Shown here: positions 1 through 8,856 of the stretch, in pieces | Position numbering within the stretch: the first letter of the stretch is position 1 | Layout of the letters: every line of letters begins with the position of its first letter | NCBI GenBank assembly: GCA_029817715.1 | Contig: JARUPY010000496.1 | Span: 62,001 to 126,000, forward strand | Direction: 5' to 3' | From: Melastoma dodecandrum | Taxonomy: Eukaryota; Streptophyta; Magnoliopsida; Myrtales; Melastomataceae | DNA length: 64,000 bases | The notes under the pieces: model-generated | What the model was told of the DNA's origin: nothing | Seen by the model: only the letters and a program-made list of their open reading frames with translations | Databases searched by the model: none | Position numbers and translations under genes: made by a program

Positions 1-928
1 GGGCGACGTCCGCTTTGATCGCGGCATTCGGGCTGGCATCGTCGATGACGAGGATCCGCCAGCGCATCCCCGGCAGGTCCTGCGCCTCCAGGCTGTCGAG
101 GCACAGCCGCGTCGCCTCCGCGTCCTCGTAGACGGGTACGATCACAGTCAGATCGGCTTCATCGAGCGACGGGACAAACGCCGGTCTCTCGTCCCCGTCG
201 GCAATCAGCGACGGGCACCGCACCGTCGCCTCGAGAGGTGGCGCGCCCGCGCACGTGAACCGCAGCGTCAGCGCGCTCGCGTCGGGGCGGGTCTCGTCGA
301 TCCTCGCCACCTGCACCTGGGGCGAGGCGAGGGGATGGGACGCCTCGGGCACCTGCACCCGGTCCACCGGGCCCTGCGCGCCCCCGAGCGTCCACCGCAA
401 CTCGCGCCCCGCCGGCCAGGCGACGAAACCGTAGAGGCGCGGGCCGCCCGCCTCGATCCGCGCGACGATCCGGCCGCGCTCGGCCATCAGAACCGCCAGC
501 GCCAGGCGCAGGGCGCCGGGCGCGGAGGAGGGATCGTCGATCAGGGCTTGGGCCGCCTCGAGGCGCGCCTCGCCCTCCATCGATCCCAGGGCGTGGAGGT
601 TGACGAGGCCGTCGGTCGGGTCGTGGGCGAGGGCGCGGGCGATGTCGTCCTTCGCCTGCGCCGGGTCGCCGAGGCGCCGCGCGGCCTCCGCCCGGATGAG
701 GAGACCGCGCGCCCGCGCGTGCGAGGAGAGACGAACGAGCCGGTCGGCCAAAGCGTAGGCCGTCCCCCATTCGCCCCGGATGAGGGCGTCGGCGGCCAGG
801 GACGACAGGGTGGGCAGATGGCGCTCGGGGTCGAGGAGCAGCGCGCGCTGCGCCTGCGTCAGGCCCCAGGCATCCGTCGGCGGCCGGTCGGGGGGAAGCG
901 CGGGCCGTGCCGGAGCCTCGCCTACCAC
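1..928 (-). CDS. Glycosyltransferase family 2 with N-terminal TPR-like region (partial)
   Basis: The frame is open from 928 to the window edge, so about 309 N-terminal residues are seen and the C-terminus lies outside. The first ~130 residues are Ala/Leu/Arg-rich helical repeats of TPR character (pairs such as RAEAARRLGDPAQAKDDIARAL). A beta-rich linker follows, and then a classic GT-A start: LTVIVPVYEDAEATRLCLDS and ILVIDDASPN, with a nucleotide-sugar-binding Asp in the DDAS motif. Family knowledge: such enzymes transfer sugars to polysaccharide or lipid carriers at the inner membrane. I chose the GTG at 928 because it overlaps the stop of the upstream small membrane gene, which suggests translational coupling; no strong ribosome site is visible. 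The frame is intact. The sugar and the acceptor cannot be told from sequence. Confidence 0.8.
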   Translation of the reverse strand, partial: MVGEAPARPALPPDRPPTDAWGLTQAQRALLLDPERHLPTLSSLAADALIRGEWGTAYALADRLVRLSSHARARGLLIRAEAARRLGDPAQAKDDIARALAHDPTDGLVNLHALGSMEGEARLEAAQALIDDPSSAPGALRLALAVLMAERGRIVARIEAGGPRLYGFVAWPAGRELRWTLGGAQGPVDRVQVPEASHPLASPQVQVARIDETRPDASALTLRFTCAGAPPLEATVRCPSLIADGDERPAFVPSLDEADLTVIVPVYEDAEATRLCLDSLEAQDLPGMRWRILVIDDASPNAAIKADVA

Positions 929-1131
929 GCGTTGTAGCGCCCGGTGTTGCTCGTCGCGAGGTAATGAACGACGCTGGCGTTCACGATCGGCCCGAAGGTG
1001 ACGATCAGGCCGACGATGAGAATCGCGACGCTTAGTTTGCCCGGTTGCTCATCGAGCCGCATGAAGCCGAACAGGGCGATGGGTAACCCCACGAGGACGC
1101 CGACCGCCGCGAGCGTCAGTTCCACCGGCAT
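922..1131 (-). CDS. Small two-helix membrane protein
   Basis: A 69-residue protein with two predicted membrane helices, roughly residues 5-25 (LTLAAVGVLVGLPIALFGF) and 34-55 (SVAILIVGLIVTFGPIVN), joined by a short charged loop (MRLDEQPGK). The C-terminal tail ends NTGRYNAW. Its stop codon overlaps the GTG start of the downstream glycosyltransferase, so the two are probably one operon and may act together at the membrane. I do not recognise a named family. Length, clean hydrophobic pattern and coupling support a real gene; function is unknown. Confidence 0.6.
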   Translation of the reverse strand: MPVELTLAAVGVLVGLPIALFGFMRLDEQPGKLSVAILIVGLIVTFGPIVNASVVHYLATSNTGRYNAW

Positions 1132-1441
1132 ATCGCAACCACCTCATGAGCTGATCGCCGAACTCTTATCGCGGATCTCGCAGCGCGCAATTCGCGGGCG
1201 ATGAGATCGCCGCCCAGCGAGGACATGACGAACGCCCGAGCGACCACAGGCACGATCAAGCTCGCCGTATCGCTTGCACCATCGCCAAATCCTAAAAAAA
1301 ATCAATCACGCGAAGTCTTGGCGCGGAACACTCGGACGCGGCCGGTGCGCACCGTCTCGGTCAGCGAGGGCTCTGAGCCCCGGTGGGGCAGATTCTCAGC
1401 CTTGATCGCTTCGGGCGTCGGCTCGGCGCCGATGCGGAAGC
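1132..1441. other. Intergenic stretch, no supported gene
   Basis: No frame has convincing codon bias or recognisable protein content. An A-run (cctaaaaaaaatcaatc, near 1291) is the only notable composition change. It presumably holds the promoter for the minus-strand membrane protein/glycosyltransferase pair; no clear -35/-10 is visible. Confidence 0.4.
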
Positions 1442-1714
1442 TCACGCCCGCACGCTCCGGGGGTTGGGATCGAGGGAGACGAGATCTCGCAGCGCATCGT
1501 TCACCGCCGACTGGATGGAGGACGAACCGCTCTGATGACGGGCCGCCTCGGCAAGATTGGACGCGCTGACGAATTCGCCCTGCGCGCCGAACACCCGGAC
1601 GGCTTCGACACCCTCCTGCACGCGGGCGGACGCCAAGAACAACGCCTCACGGGGTGAGGCGCGCCGATTGAAAATACTGATCCCGTGCCGCACCGCAACA
1701 ATCGTGAAAGACAT
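1442..1714 (-). CDS. Hypothetical small protein (90 aa)
   Basis: A 90-residue protein starting MSFTIVAVRHGISIF. It has a beta-strand-like N-terminus (TIVAVRHGISIFNR), an amphipathic central helix (EALFLASARVQEGVEAVRVF) and a Ser-rich helix near residue 65 (HQSGSSSIQSAVNDALRDL). No signal peptide or membrane segment is seen. The start at 1714 is preferred over an upstream in-frame ATG at 1780 because the extra residues are basic and unlike the rest. Proteins with this kind of start are common as conserved hypotheticals in rhizobiales, but I cannot name a family. It stands alone between two non-coding stretches. Confidence 0.55.
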   Translation of the reverse strand: MSFTIVAVRHGISIFNRRASPREALFLASARVQEGVEAVRVFGAQGEFVSASNLAEAARHQSGSSSIQSAVNDALRDLVSLDPNPRSVRA

Positions 1715-2201
1715 GAGGGTCTCGAAATCGCAATATTCTTCCCTCGGTCTTACGCGAATACGAAAGCGAGGCAAGCGCAATTAAGTGGTGCACGAACCGG
1801 GCGAAATCGCGGCGATTGCGCAGGGATCCCCTTAAACGGCGGATAGTTGCGCAAGCCCCTGCCGCGCCCTGCAACTCGAAACGATGGAAGGGAACCCATT
1901 TCGCACCATCTGACGTTACTCAATTCGTACATGCACGTAACAGTACGCAAAAATGAGCGGAGAGCGAATTAATTGTCACTCACGGTAGTTTTTGCTGGAA
2001 ATGCCCTGAAAGGAGAATTGACGCGGCGGCCCCACTTATTGTGATGGATCACCCGCATTCTGCGATTACCAGTTCATCCCACACAATTTTGAAAGGGTCG
2101 AAACGCGCGAAACAATTCAGAAACACCATAGATCAGTCGATCGATATATGCTTGATCGCCCAGTAACTGCGGCTCCTGCGCGACAATAACAAGGAAAAAG
2201 A
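1715..2201. other. AT-richer intergenic region
   Basis: About 490 bases with lower GC than the flanks, especially 1900-2200. It is likely to hold the promoter of the LuxR-type regulator at 2202; the purine run aaggaaaaag just before 2202 serves as its ribosome-binding site. Minus-strand open stretches here lack convincing protein composition. Confidence 0.45.
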
Positions 2202-2780
2202 ATGAGCCTCGACACGCCGCTTCTGCAGATCCTCGATCGGATGGGCTGCGGCGGTCTCGTTGTGGCGGCGGACGGTACCGTGATCGCCGGCAACGACATG
2301 GCGCGTGTCATCCTCCAGAGCAATCTTGCTGGGGACGGCGAAGATTTCATCGATCTGGACAATGCCGGGCGCGAGCTCGTGAAGCACCTGCTCCGCCAGG
2401 GCCGGACGCGGATCAGCCTCGATCAGGAAAACTGGATCCTCGTCGAGCGCGAGAATCGGCGCCCGTTGATCATGAACGCGATGGCGGGGTCGGACAGCGA
2501 GGCCGACAGCCACTCGATCCTCGTGCTAATCGACCTCGATGCCGGGCTGAAACCCAACCAGCAGGCGCTGGAAAAGATCTTCGGGCTGACCCCCGCCGAG
2601 GCCAAGCTCGCCACCTTGATCGCCGGAGGCGCGACCACGAGCGAGCGAGGCTGCGCAGATCCTGGCCGTCAGCGTCGCGACGGTGCGCTCGCAACTGGCG
2701 GCGGCCTTCGCCAAAAACCCGCACGCGGCGGCAAGCGGAAACTCGTGACGCTGGTCTCGCGCCTCTCGGCCCTGCCGTGA
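2202..2780 (+). CDS. LuxR-type HTH transcriptional regulator (internally frameshifted)
   Basis: A regulator of about 190 residues. The N-terminal ~125 residues look like a PAS-like sensing fold (LLQILDRMGCGGLVVAADGT, then VIAGNDMARVIL). The C-terminal ~65 residues are a LuxR/GerE helix-turn-helix starting FGLTPAEAKLATLIAGGATT. In the provided frame the HTH is scrambled from about 2645 to 2745, but the other frames there read AAQILAVSVATVRSQLAAAF, the expected recognition helix. The original frame then resumes as LVTLVSRLSALP before the stop. At least three single-base indels, which cancel out, explain this (near 2646, 2713 and 2742). Start ATG at 2202 follows aaggaaaaag. It probably binds DNA as a dimer; its ligand and targets are unknown. 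No partner kinase is adjacent. Confidence 0.75.
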   Translation: MSLDTPLLQILDRMGCGGLVVAADGTVIAGNDMARVILQSNLAGDGEDFIDLDNAGRELVKHLLRQGRTRISLDQENWILVERENRRPLIMNAMAGSDSEADSHSILVLIDLDAGLKPNQQALEKIFGLTPAEAKLATLIAGGATTSERGCADPGRQRRDGALATGGGLRQKPARGGKRKLVTLVSRLSALP

Positions 2781-3134
2781 GTTCAGGCCGGATCGGCCAT
2801 TCGGGCCCCGCCACGTTCTATCCACGTCATCCTCACGAAACATCGCTCGGCCTGATGTGGTTAGGGCTACGTTCAGCTGGTAAATTTAAAGTTGGTTAAT
2901 CACTAATCCCGCCGGCCCGCCACGGCGCAAACTTCGTGCGCGGAGGGATCGTCAATATCTAAAGCTGTGGTTGGCGAGTTTACCGATCGTTGACAACTCT
3001 TTTCATTTGCGACAGCATTTCTCATTCGCGCTCGGGCTGTCTGTCACAAGAATCCGATGGGCGATGAAGGGCGAGCGACTTACCGCTTAAGTAGTCGGGC
3101 GCAGGGTGTAGAACGGCTAATTTGCGAGAGACGA
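2781..3134. other. Intergenic region with AT-rich promoter-like segment
   Basis: About 350 bases with an AT-rich core around 2875-2905 (taaatttaaagttggttaat) and another near 2955-3030. No coding frame is convincing. It likely contains the promoter of the proline-rich membrane protein downstream. A short GC palindrome lies just after the LuxR stop, but there is no T-tract to call a terminator. Confidence 0.4.
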
Positions 3135-5253
3135 ATGTCTCGTTACCAGGGCAGGAGCGGAGCGCCATCGGACGTGTTGGGCAGCCCCCTGTCCGAAACG
3201 TCCCGCCGTCGGCGCACCTATCGCATGGTCAACGGCCTCGGCACGTCGGCCGCCCAGATCAAGGCGGCCGGAGCCGCGCCGGGCCGGTTCGACCGCACCG
3301 ATGAGGATGGCGCCGCCCAGCGCGAGGACGACACCCTCAACGCGGCCTTCCGCACCGCCGAGGAATCGTACGGTGAGCATGGCGGGGGCGGCACCACGAG
3401 CGCCACGTGGCCCAGCCGCTCGGCCGTCGCCTGGAGCCAGCCCGCCGCCGATCCCTTCGATGCGGAGCGTTCGGAGGATGAGGGCGCGCGCGGGCAGGGC
3501 GATGAGAACCCAGCCTGGGATTCGGCCTTCGCCTCACCGAAGGGCTTTCCGCACACGCCTGAGATCGGCGCCTTCTCGGCCCTCAACTCGCGGCGCCTCC
3601 ACGGCCGCACACCCAAGCCCGTCGTGACGCGGCCGATGGCATTCCGGCCCGACGTCATGCCAGCCCCGCAGACGGCGCCCGTACCGAGACCGGCTCCGCC
3701 GTTAGGACCATCTTCGGCGCATGGCACGGCGATGGCCCCGATGCCGCCCCTGCCGCCCGCGCCGATGGCGGAGAGCGCTGGGCTGGTGGAAATCCCGGCC
3801 GCGCCCGAGCACGAGGCGCGTCTGCCCCACGTCAAGGAATCGACGCGGATCTTCATCCTCTCTGGCCAAGTGCCCGAAGGCTTGACCGCCCCGATCGCGG
3901 TATCCGCTGCCAGCCCGCCTTCGCCACCATCCGTGAAGAGGGAGGACGCGCTGCCCGTCGAGGCGAAAGCTGCGGAGGAAGTGGCGCCCCGCGTCCGATG
4001 CGGGTGAGCCCGCCGCTATCGCATCGGTGAAGCCGAAGGCGCAACCTGAGCGAGAGGCTGCGCCAGCGGAGCAAGTCGCGGTCGAGGCAGCGATCGAGGC
4101 GGCTCAGCCTCAGCCCGCGCAGCCGATTGTCTTGCCCGAGGCGATCAGGACACCCGGGCCCGTGACCGTGATGCCCGTCGCCGCCCTGGCGCCGTCGGTT
4201 CTCACCTCGTCCTCGCAGTTCGCCAACTCGCAGTTCGCCAAGCAGGAGCGGCTCGGCGTCGCGCCCCGGGAAGGAGCGCCAATGGGGCTTCCTGTCCCTG
4301 GTCTTCGGCCTGTCGACGGCGGCGACCGTGGTGGCGGGCGTCCTCGTCCTGTCCCCGCATCGGGAGACGCCGCGCTGGATTTCGCCCGAGCCCGCCCCGG
4401 TCGTCGCGCCTCAGGCCGCCCTTCCGGCGCCGCAGGCCTCCCTTCCGGCGCCGGAGCGCCCCGACCAGGCCCAGGCCCCCGCCATCGTCACCGAGCCGCA
4501 GCGCATGGCCGCTGTCGCGCCCGCGCCGCAACCCGCGCCTCCGCCGCCCGTGGTGTCGGCGCCCGAGTCCGCTCCCGTTCCGCCGGCTCCCCCGCCCCAG
4601 GCGGTGACATCCGAAGCTCCTTCCGCGCCGGCCGCCCATGTCTTCGTGCCGGAGGCTCCGCCCCTCCGGCCGAGCGAGGATCTGGCCCTGCGCAACGCGG
4701 GCACCGCCCAGCGAACCGTCGCCTGCTCCCCCAGCCCCCGAGACACCACCCGCCGCGTCGGGCCTGCCGACGCTCCTGGGTGCGGCACCGCCCGCCGCTT
4801 CGCCGGAGCCGAAGGTCCAGGCCAAGTCGGCGCCCGCCCCGGTCGCCCGTGAGGAGACGCGGGCGACGGCGAGCAGCGCCCCTCGGCCGCGGATGACGGC
4901 GCACCGCGCCCCTGCCGAGCCGCGCCGGGAGGTGCTCCGCCCGCGCCCCAAAGCCGAGCCAACCGAAGACCCGGACGGCGGATCTCGATGAGCTGACGAG
5001 CCAAGGCGAATTCCTCCTCTCCGCCGGCAAGGTCGAGGAAGCCCGCGCGGCCTTCCGGCAGGCCGCCGCCAAGGGCGATCCCCGGGGCGCGCGCGGCGTC
5101 GCGCGCACCTACGACGAGGACATCATCCGCCGCATCACCGGCACAGGCTCGGCCCCCGATCCGGAGAAGTCCAAGCTCTGGTACCAGATCGCGACGTCCC
5201 TCGAAGAGCGGCGGACCTCGCGCGCACCGTCGCCGCAAACGGAAGTCCGGTAA
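3135..5253 (+). CDS. Proline-rich single-pass membrane protein with C-terminal Sel1/TPR-like repeat (frameshifted)
   Basis: One gene of about 700 codons spread over several frames. The order is: an N-terminus MSRYQGRSGAPSDVLGSP; a long Ala/Pro-rich acidic region; a membrane helix coded near 4285-4350 (LSLVFGLSTAATVVAGVLVL); a second Pro/Ala-rich stretch; and a C-terminal repeat coded 4985-5253 (LDELTSQGEFLLSAGKVEEA, then ARAAFRQAAAKGDPRGARGV). The C-terminal repeat resembles Sel1/TPR modules that bind partner proteins in the periplasm. Apparent single-base breaks lie near 4000 (an extra c in gtccgat), 4285, 4730 and 4985. The layout recalls cell-envelope proteins with a cytoplasmic tail, one anchor and a periplasmic repeat. 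The ATG at 3135 is preferred over 3057; the 3' end is also uncertain because the last residues may be out of frame. Confidence 0.6.
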
Positions 5254-5326
5254 GCCGAGGATCGGCGCGTCCTCATCGTGGACATCGCGGAGCGCCTCTT
5301 GTGAAAGCGAAACCGCCTCGCCGTTT

Positions 5327-5419
5327 CGTCCTTGCGAGCGACGACGAGGCAATCCAGCACGGCGGCCCCCCTCGCGATGAGGCGTATCCCAGGTTGGCGT
5401 CCCTGCGCTCGCAAGGACG
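5327..5419. repeat. Interspersed palindromic repeat, copy 1
   Basis: Perfect 14-base inverted arms CGTCCTTGCGAGCG (5327-5340) and CGCTCGCAAGGACG (5406-5419) enclose a 65-base core that includes gaggcaatccag. A second element of nearly the same size and arm sequence lies at 7596-7689. Such ttgcgagcg...aatcc palindromic repeats are common between genes in alphaproteobacteria. Confidence 0.75.
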
Positions 5420-5562
5420 ATGGGGTCAGCATCGCCGACCTCTCGGACGAGGTCCGGACGCCGAGCGCAAGGGAAACCGTGAGGCCGGCTCCGACTTGAT
5501 TGGGGGCGACGGGCGTGGGGCTTCTCCCTCCCGTCGGCGAGACGCGCATCCCCGGATTCCCC

Positions 5563-6414
5563 ATGGCCTCCTCTTCGACACCCGTCTGGTTCATCACCGG
5601 CTGCTCGACCGGTTTCGGCCGCGAACTCGCCAAGCTCGTGCTGGAACGGGGATGGCGGGCCGTGGTCACCGCCCGCGACGCCGGGCGCGTGGCTGATCTC
5701 GTCGAGCTGGCCAGCGACCGAGCCCTGGCGCTCGCCCTCGATGTCACGAATCCCAGTCAGGTCACCGCCGCCGTCGAGGCGGCCAAGGACCGGTTCGGCC
5801 GGATCGACGTGCTCGTGAACAATGCCGGCTATGGCTATCAGACGAGCATCGAGGAGGGCGAGGACAAGGAAATCCGCGACCAGTTCGACGCCAACGTCTT
5901 CGGCCTGTTCGCGCTGACCCGCGCGGTGCTGCCGGTAATGCGCGCGCAGCGCGCGGGGCATATCCTCAACATCACCTCGGTGGCGGGCCTCGTCGGCTTT
6001 CCGGCCTCCGGCTACTACGCGGCGACGAAGCATGCGGTCGAGGGCTGGTCGGATTCATTGGCCGCCGAGGTCGCGCCCCTCGGGCTGCGCGTGACCTGTG
6101 TCGAGCCCGGCCCGTTCCGCACCGATTGGGCCGGCCGCTCCCTGATCCAGACGCCGAACCACATCCCGGATTATGCCGAGACGGCGGGCGCCCGGATGAA
6201 GGCCACGGCCGAGAAAAGTGGAACGCAGGCCGGCGATCCGGTGCGCGCGGCCGAGGCGATGATCCGCCTCACGGAAGAGGCTTCGCCGCCGCGCCACCTC
6301 GTTCTCGGCGCATGGGGCTTCACCGCCGTCACCGAACGCCTGCGCGCCCGCCTCGCCGAGATCGAGGCCTGCGAGACGATCAGCCGGGAGACCGATTATC
6401 CGGAGGCGCGGTAG
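5563..6414 (+). CDS. Short-chain dehydrogenase/reductase (SDR)
   Basis: A 283-residue classical SDR, cytoplasmic, oxidising or reducing an alcohol/carbonyl with NAD(P). It has the glycine-rich cofactor loop TGCSTGFG at residues 12-19, the NNAG motif at 86-89, a catalytic Ser at about 139 (ITSV), and Tyr152/Lys156 in YYAATK. The substrate-binding end continues normally (VEPGPFRTDWAG). I chose the ATG at 5563 because the glycine loop then falls at the usual position; the upstream in-frame extension is not SDR-like. The frame is intact. A strong hairpin follows the stop, so it is probably transcribed alone. The substrate cannot be predicted. Confidence 0.9.
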   Translation: MASSSTPVWFITGCSTGFGRELAKLVLERGWRAVVTARDAGRVADLVELASDRALALALDVTNPSQVTAAVEAAKDRFGRIDVLVNNAGYGYQTSIEEGEDKEIRDQFDANVFGLFALTRAVLPVMRAQRAGHILNITSVAGLVGFPASGYYAATKHAVEGWSDSLAAEVAPLGLRVTCVEPGPFRTDWAGRSLIQTPNHIPDYAETAGARMKATAEKSGTQAGDPVRAAEAMIRLTEEASPPRHLVLGAWGFTAVTERLRARLAEIEACETISRETDYPEAR

Positions 6415-6420
6415 TATGGA

Positions 6421-6444
6421 GGGGGCGCGGCTCGCCGCGCCCCC
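6421..6444. terminator. Strong hairpin between convergent genes
   Basis: A perfect 10-base-pair stem, GGGGGCGCGG-ctcg-CCGCGCCCCC, lies 6 bases after the SDR stop and before the end of the minus-strand outer-membrane gene. It has no T-tract in either direction, but its place between converging genes fits a bidirectional transcription stop. Confidence 0.6.
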
Positions 6445-6462
6445 CATCACCGCGCCGGTCCG

Positions 6463-7353
6463 TCAGAGGCCCTGTTCCCGCGTGACCAGCGTCCGGTTCG
6501 GGGCCACGTCGCTCTTGTCCTGGTAGAGCGGCACGATCGCCCGCAGCCAGCCGCGGATCTCGCGCCCGTCGTAGTTCCGCTCGACGACGTCTCGAGTGAG
6601 GTAGGCCTGCAGGTTCACCGGGCCGAAATTGTACCCGACGAGGCCGCCCACCGCGATCTGCCCCTGCGGCCGGTAGCCGGCCGAGCGCGTGACGAGATCC
6701 GTCGAGCCGAAGGCCACGGGGCCGAACTCGAATTTGCCGAACTTCTTCGTCGCGGTGAGGTCGAGGTTCAAGTAATCGGGATAGAGCACACCGAAGGGCG
6801 AGCGTTCGCTCAGGAAATGGCCGTAGAGCAGGTTCGCGGTGATGTTGTAGCCGTTGCCGGTATAGCTCGCGGCGAAACGGTGCGTGAGCGACGCCTCCTG
6901 CGTCACGATCCGCGTGTCAACCGGCAGATAGCCGCCGAGGAAGTAGCTCACGCCGAAATCGTTGCCGAGGTCCCAGGCCAACTGCCCGGCGAGCAGCAAC
7001 TGGCCGACGCCGCTCTGGTAGCGCGCCCCCCGGGGGCTGGTAAACACGATGGGCTGGCTGACGAAGAGTTGCACCCGGGCACCGAGCAGGTCCCACGGCG
7101 TCGACCACGCCACCGTGGGCAGGATCGGGACGCTCTCGCTGTTACGCGGCGTAGTATCGCGCGAGCCGAAGCTCGTCAGGTTGATGAAGTACACGCCGAC
7201 GGGGATCTTCGCCCCGGTCGGCAGCCCGATCGTCTGGCCGGGCAAGGCGGCCGATCCGGCGAGCGCCGGACGCGAGATCGCCGACCATCCCAGCGCAGTG
7301 ATCAGAGCCAGCCCCATCGTCGCTTTCGTGACACCGCCCAACCGATTCCGCAT
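6463..7353 (-). CDS. MetA-pathway-of-phenol-degradation-like outer membrane protein
   Basis: A 296-residue exported protein. The basic start (MRNRLGGVTKATMG) and hydrophobic core (LALITALGWSAISRPALA) form a signal peptide with a likely cut after ALA. The rest is alternating beta-strand sequence rich in Gly and aromatics: PGQTIGLPTGAKIPVGVYF, YFLGGYLPVDTR, VGGLVGYNFGPVNLQAYLT. The pattern matches the Phenol_MetA_deg family of small outer-membrane barrels, whose members are thought to transport or sense hydrophobic compounds; the function is usually not proven. Frame intact. It is oriented away from the cytochrome b561 gene group and has its own upstream region of about 350 bases. Confidence 0.75.
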   Translation of the reverse strand: MRNRLGGVTKATMGLALITALGWSAISRPALAGSAALPGQTIGLPTGAKIPVGVYFINLTSFGSRDTTPRNSESVPILPTVAWSTPWDLLGARVQLFVSQPIVFTSPRGARYQSGVGQLLLAGQLAWDLGNDFGVSYFLGGYLPVDTRIVTQEASLTHRFAASYTGNGYNITANLLYGHFLSERSPFGVLYPDYLNLDLTATKKFGKFEFGPVAFGSTDLVTRSAGYRPQGQIAVGGLVGYNFGPVNLQAYLTRDVVERNYDGREIRGWLRAIVPLYQDKSDVAPNRTLVTREQGL

Positions 7354-7708
7354 TTAATCCCCGCGCGCCGAATAAAATTCGAGGTGTCGCTCGGGTGCAG
7401 CTTGCTTCGTTCCGAAGATCCCGAAACGAACAGCATGTTCGTCAGGGTTTCGATCTGCCGCTTCGAGCGATGATGCGAGCGTAAGGCCGACAATAAGCGA
7501 TCATAGGTGCGAGGCGGCACCCTTCATCGGGGATTAAATTGGGAAACCTTCGAGACTGACCACAAACAGTATTCACGCCCCCTTCGACGTCCTCCCGTCA
7601 TTGCGAGCAAAGCGAGGCGGTCCAAGGGCGGAGGGCCGTCGAGAGACCGTGATGCACCCTTCGATTGCGTCACGGAGTTCGCGATGACGCCGTGGCGCGG
7701 CGACGCCC
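7354..7708. other. Intergenic region with interspersed repeat
   Basis: The 355 bases hold the promoter side of the outer-membrane gene (AT-richer 7370-7500) and the palindromic repeat listed separately. No supported gene. Confidence 0.5.
7596..7689. repeat. Interspersed palindromic repeat, copy 2
   Basis: Arms CGTCATTGCGAGC (7596-7608) and GTTCGCGATGACG (7677-7689) pair at 11 of 13 positions. The 94-base element matches the copy at 5327-5419 in size and arm motif (TTGCGAGC), and the internal gaggcggtcc corresponds to gaggcaatcc there. Confidence 0.7.
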
Positions 7709-8248
7709 TCAGGCCATCCGGGCCAGGACGTTCTCTCTCCACAGCCGACGGTGCAGCACCGACATCGCCGCGTGCCCGATGACCACGACGAGGAGCGTAA
7801 AACCGAGCCAGTAGTGGAACAGATCGGCGGGGATCATCATCCACTCGATCTTGCTGTCTCGCCCCGGCATCAACGGAAGACCGTAGGGAGTGAAGGGCTT
7901 GCCGGAGCCGTATTGGCGCAGCAGCGCGAGGCTCGGGATCACGAACATCAGGGCATAGATCGCGCCGTGGCCGATCACCGCCGCGCGGCCATGGCGGCCG
8001 GGATGGGGCGGGCGGCGTCTCAGGTTCGCCAAGCCCCAAAGGCCGCGCAGCCACACCAGCACGAAGAGCGTGAAGCCGAGGGTGAAGTGGCTGCCGCCGA
8101 CGAGGCGCGTGATCGCCGTATCGCCGATGCTCACGTAGAGCAGCGCCCCCGCGAATTGCCACGTGAACAGCGCGGCCATCACCCAGTGGAAGCCTCGGCT
8201 GACGAGGCCGTACTGCTCCGGGGTATCGCGCCAGGACGCCCTCGTCAT
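7709..8248 (-). CDS. Cytochrome b561-family diheme membrane protein
   Basis: A 179-residue inner-membrane protein with four hydrophobic helices and the paired histidines typical of bacterial cytochrome b561: RGFHWVMAALF in helix 1, IGHGAIYALM in the middle, FHYWLGFTLL and VVIGHAAMSVL near the end. It would pass electrons between quinol and another acceptor across the membrane. The length is normal for the family and the frame is intact. Its start overlaps by four bases the end of the methyltransferase gene upstream, so it is likely the last gene of the acyl-CoA dehydrogenase/methyltransferase/cytochrome operon. Its electron partner is unknown. Confidence 0.85.
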   Translation of the reverse strand: MTRASWRDTPEQYGLVSRGFHWVMAALFTWQFAGALLYVSIGDTAITRLVGGSHFTLGFTLFVLVWLRGLWGLANLRRRPPHPGRHGRAAVIGHGAIYALMFVIPSLALLRQYGSGKPFTPYGLPLMPGRDSKIEWMMIPADLFHYWLGFTLLVVVIGHAAMSVLHRRLWRENVLARMA

Positions 8249-8856
8249 TGCGTGCTCCCACGGCCGATTTCGGCCGACACACTCAGGACATCGAGGCGGT
8301 AGGCATCCGTCGCACTGCTGTGGACGGGGTGCAGCCAGCCGCGGCTCAACGTCATGAACAGTTCAGCGGCGGCATCGCCGCTGAGGGGATAGTGTGTCTC
8401 CCCCGTCCAGTGAACGAGGACGACCGTGCCCCCCATCCGCAGGGATCGCCGCACGCGCTCGACCAAGCGCGCCACGTCACCCTCGTCGAGGTAGTAGACC
8501 ACCTCCGACAGGACGATCAGGTCGAAGGATCCCTCCGGCCACACCTCCGGCACCCGGGCCTGCTGGAAGGTGACATGCGAGAGTGCTTCGCAGCGCTGAC
8601 GCGCCTGCGCCAGGGCCAACTCGGCGACATCGACACTGACGACCGCATCGCACCGCCCCGCCAGTGCCTCGGTCAGCACGCCGATGGAGCAGCCGACCTC
8701 GACAGCCGAGGCGTAGCGTGGGGCGGGCAGGGAGGCGAGGGTGGCCGCGTACTTCGCGTGTTCGTAGGCACTGGTCGCGAAACCCCAGGGGTCGGGATCG
8801 CTTGCGTATTGCCCCTCGAAATAACTGGGGGGGAGAGAGGCAGCGAAACGGCTCAT
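8245..8856 (-). CDS. SAM-dependent methyltransferase, NodS-like
   Basis: A 203-residue class I methyltransferase. The N-terminus (SYFEGQYASDPDPWGFATSA, then YEHAKYAATLASLP) is characteristic of NodS-like enzymes. SAM motif I is VEVGCSIGVLTEAL (about residues 52-65), followed by the acidic SVDVAELAL and a motif FDLIVLSEVVYYL at ~111-123. NodS itself N-methylates the chitooligosaccharide backbone of Nod factors. Relatives outside nodulation loci sit with glycosyltransferase and deacetylase genes, so an amino-sugar substrate is possible. The ATG at 8856 overlaps the TGA of the acyl-CoA dehydrogenase (ATGA), which shows translational coupling. Frame intact. Confidence 0.85.
   Translation of the reverse strand: MSRFAASLPPSYFEGQYASDPDPWGFATSAYEHAKYAATLASLPAPRYASAVEVGCSIGVLTEALAGRCDAVVSVDVAELALAQARQRCEALSHVTFQQARVPEVWPEGSFDLIVLSEVVYYLDEGDVARLVERVRRSLRMGGTVVLVHWTGETHYPLSGDAAAELFMTLSRGWLHPVHSSATDAYRLDVLSVSAEIGRGSTQ

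Noticed and set aside
159..770. 203-residue minus-strand open frame
   Set aside because: It is an Arg/Pro/Gly-rich shadow; another minus-strand frame reads a clear glycosyltransferase through the whole region.
1891..1917. GGAAC-N18-CGTT resembling an EcfG promoter upstream of the LuxR-type gene
   Set aside because: The spacing of 18 is longer than the usual 16-17 and the site is nearly 290 bases from the gene; a single loose match is expected by chance.
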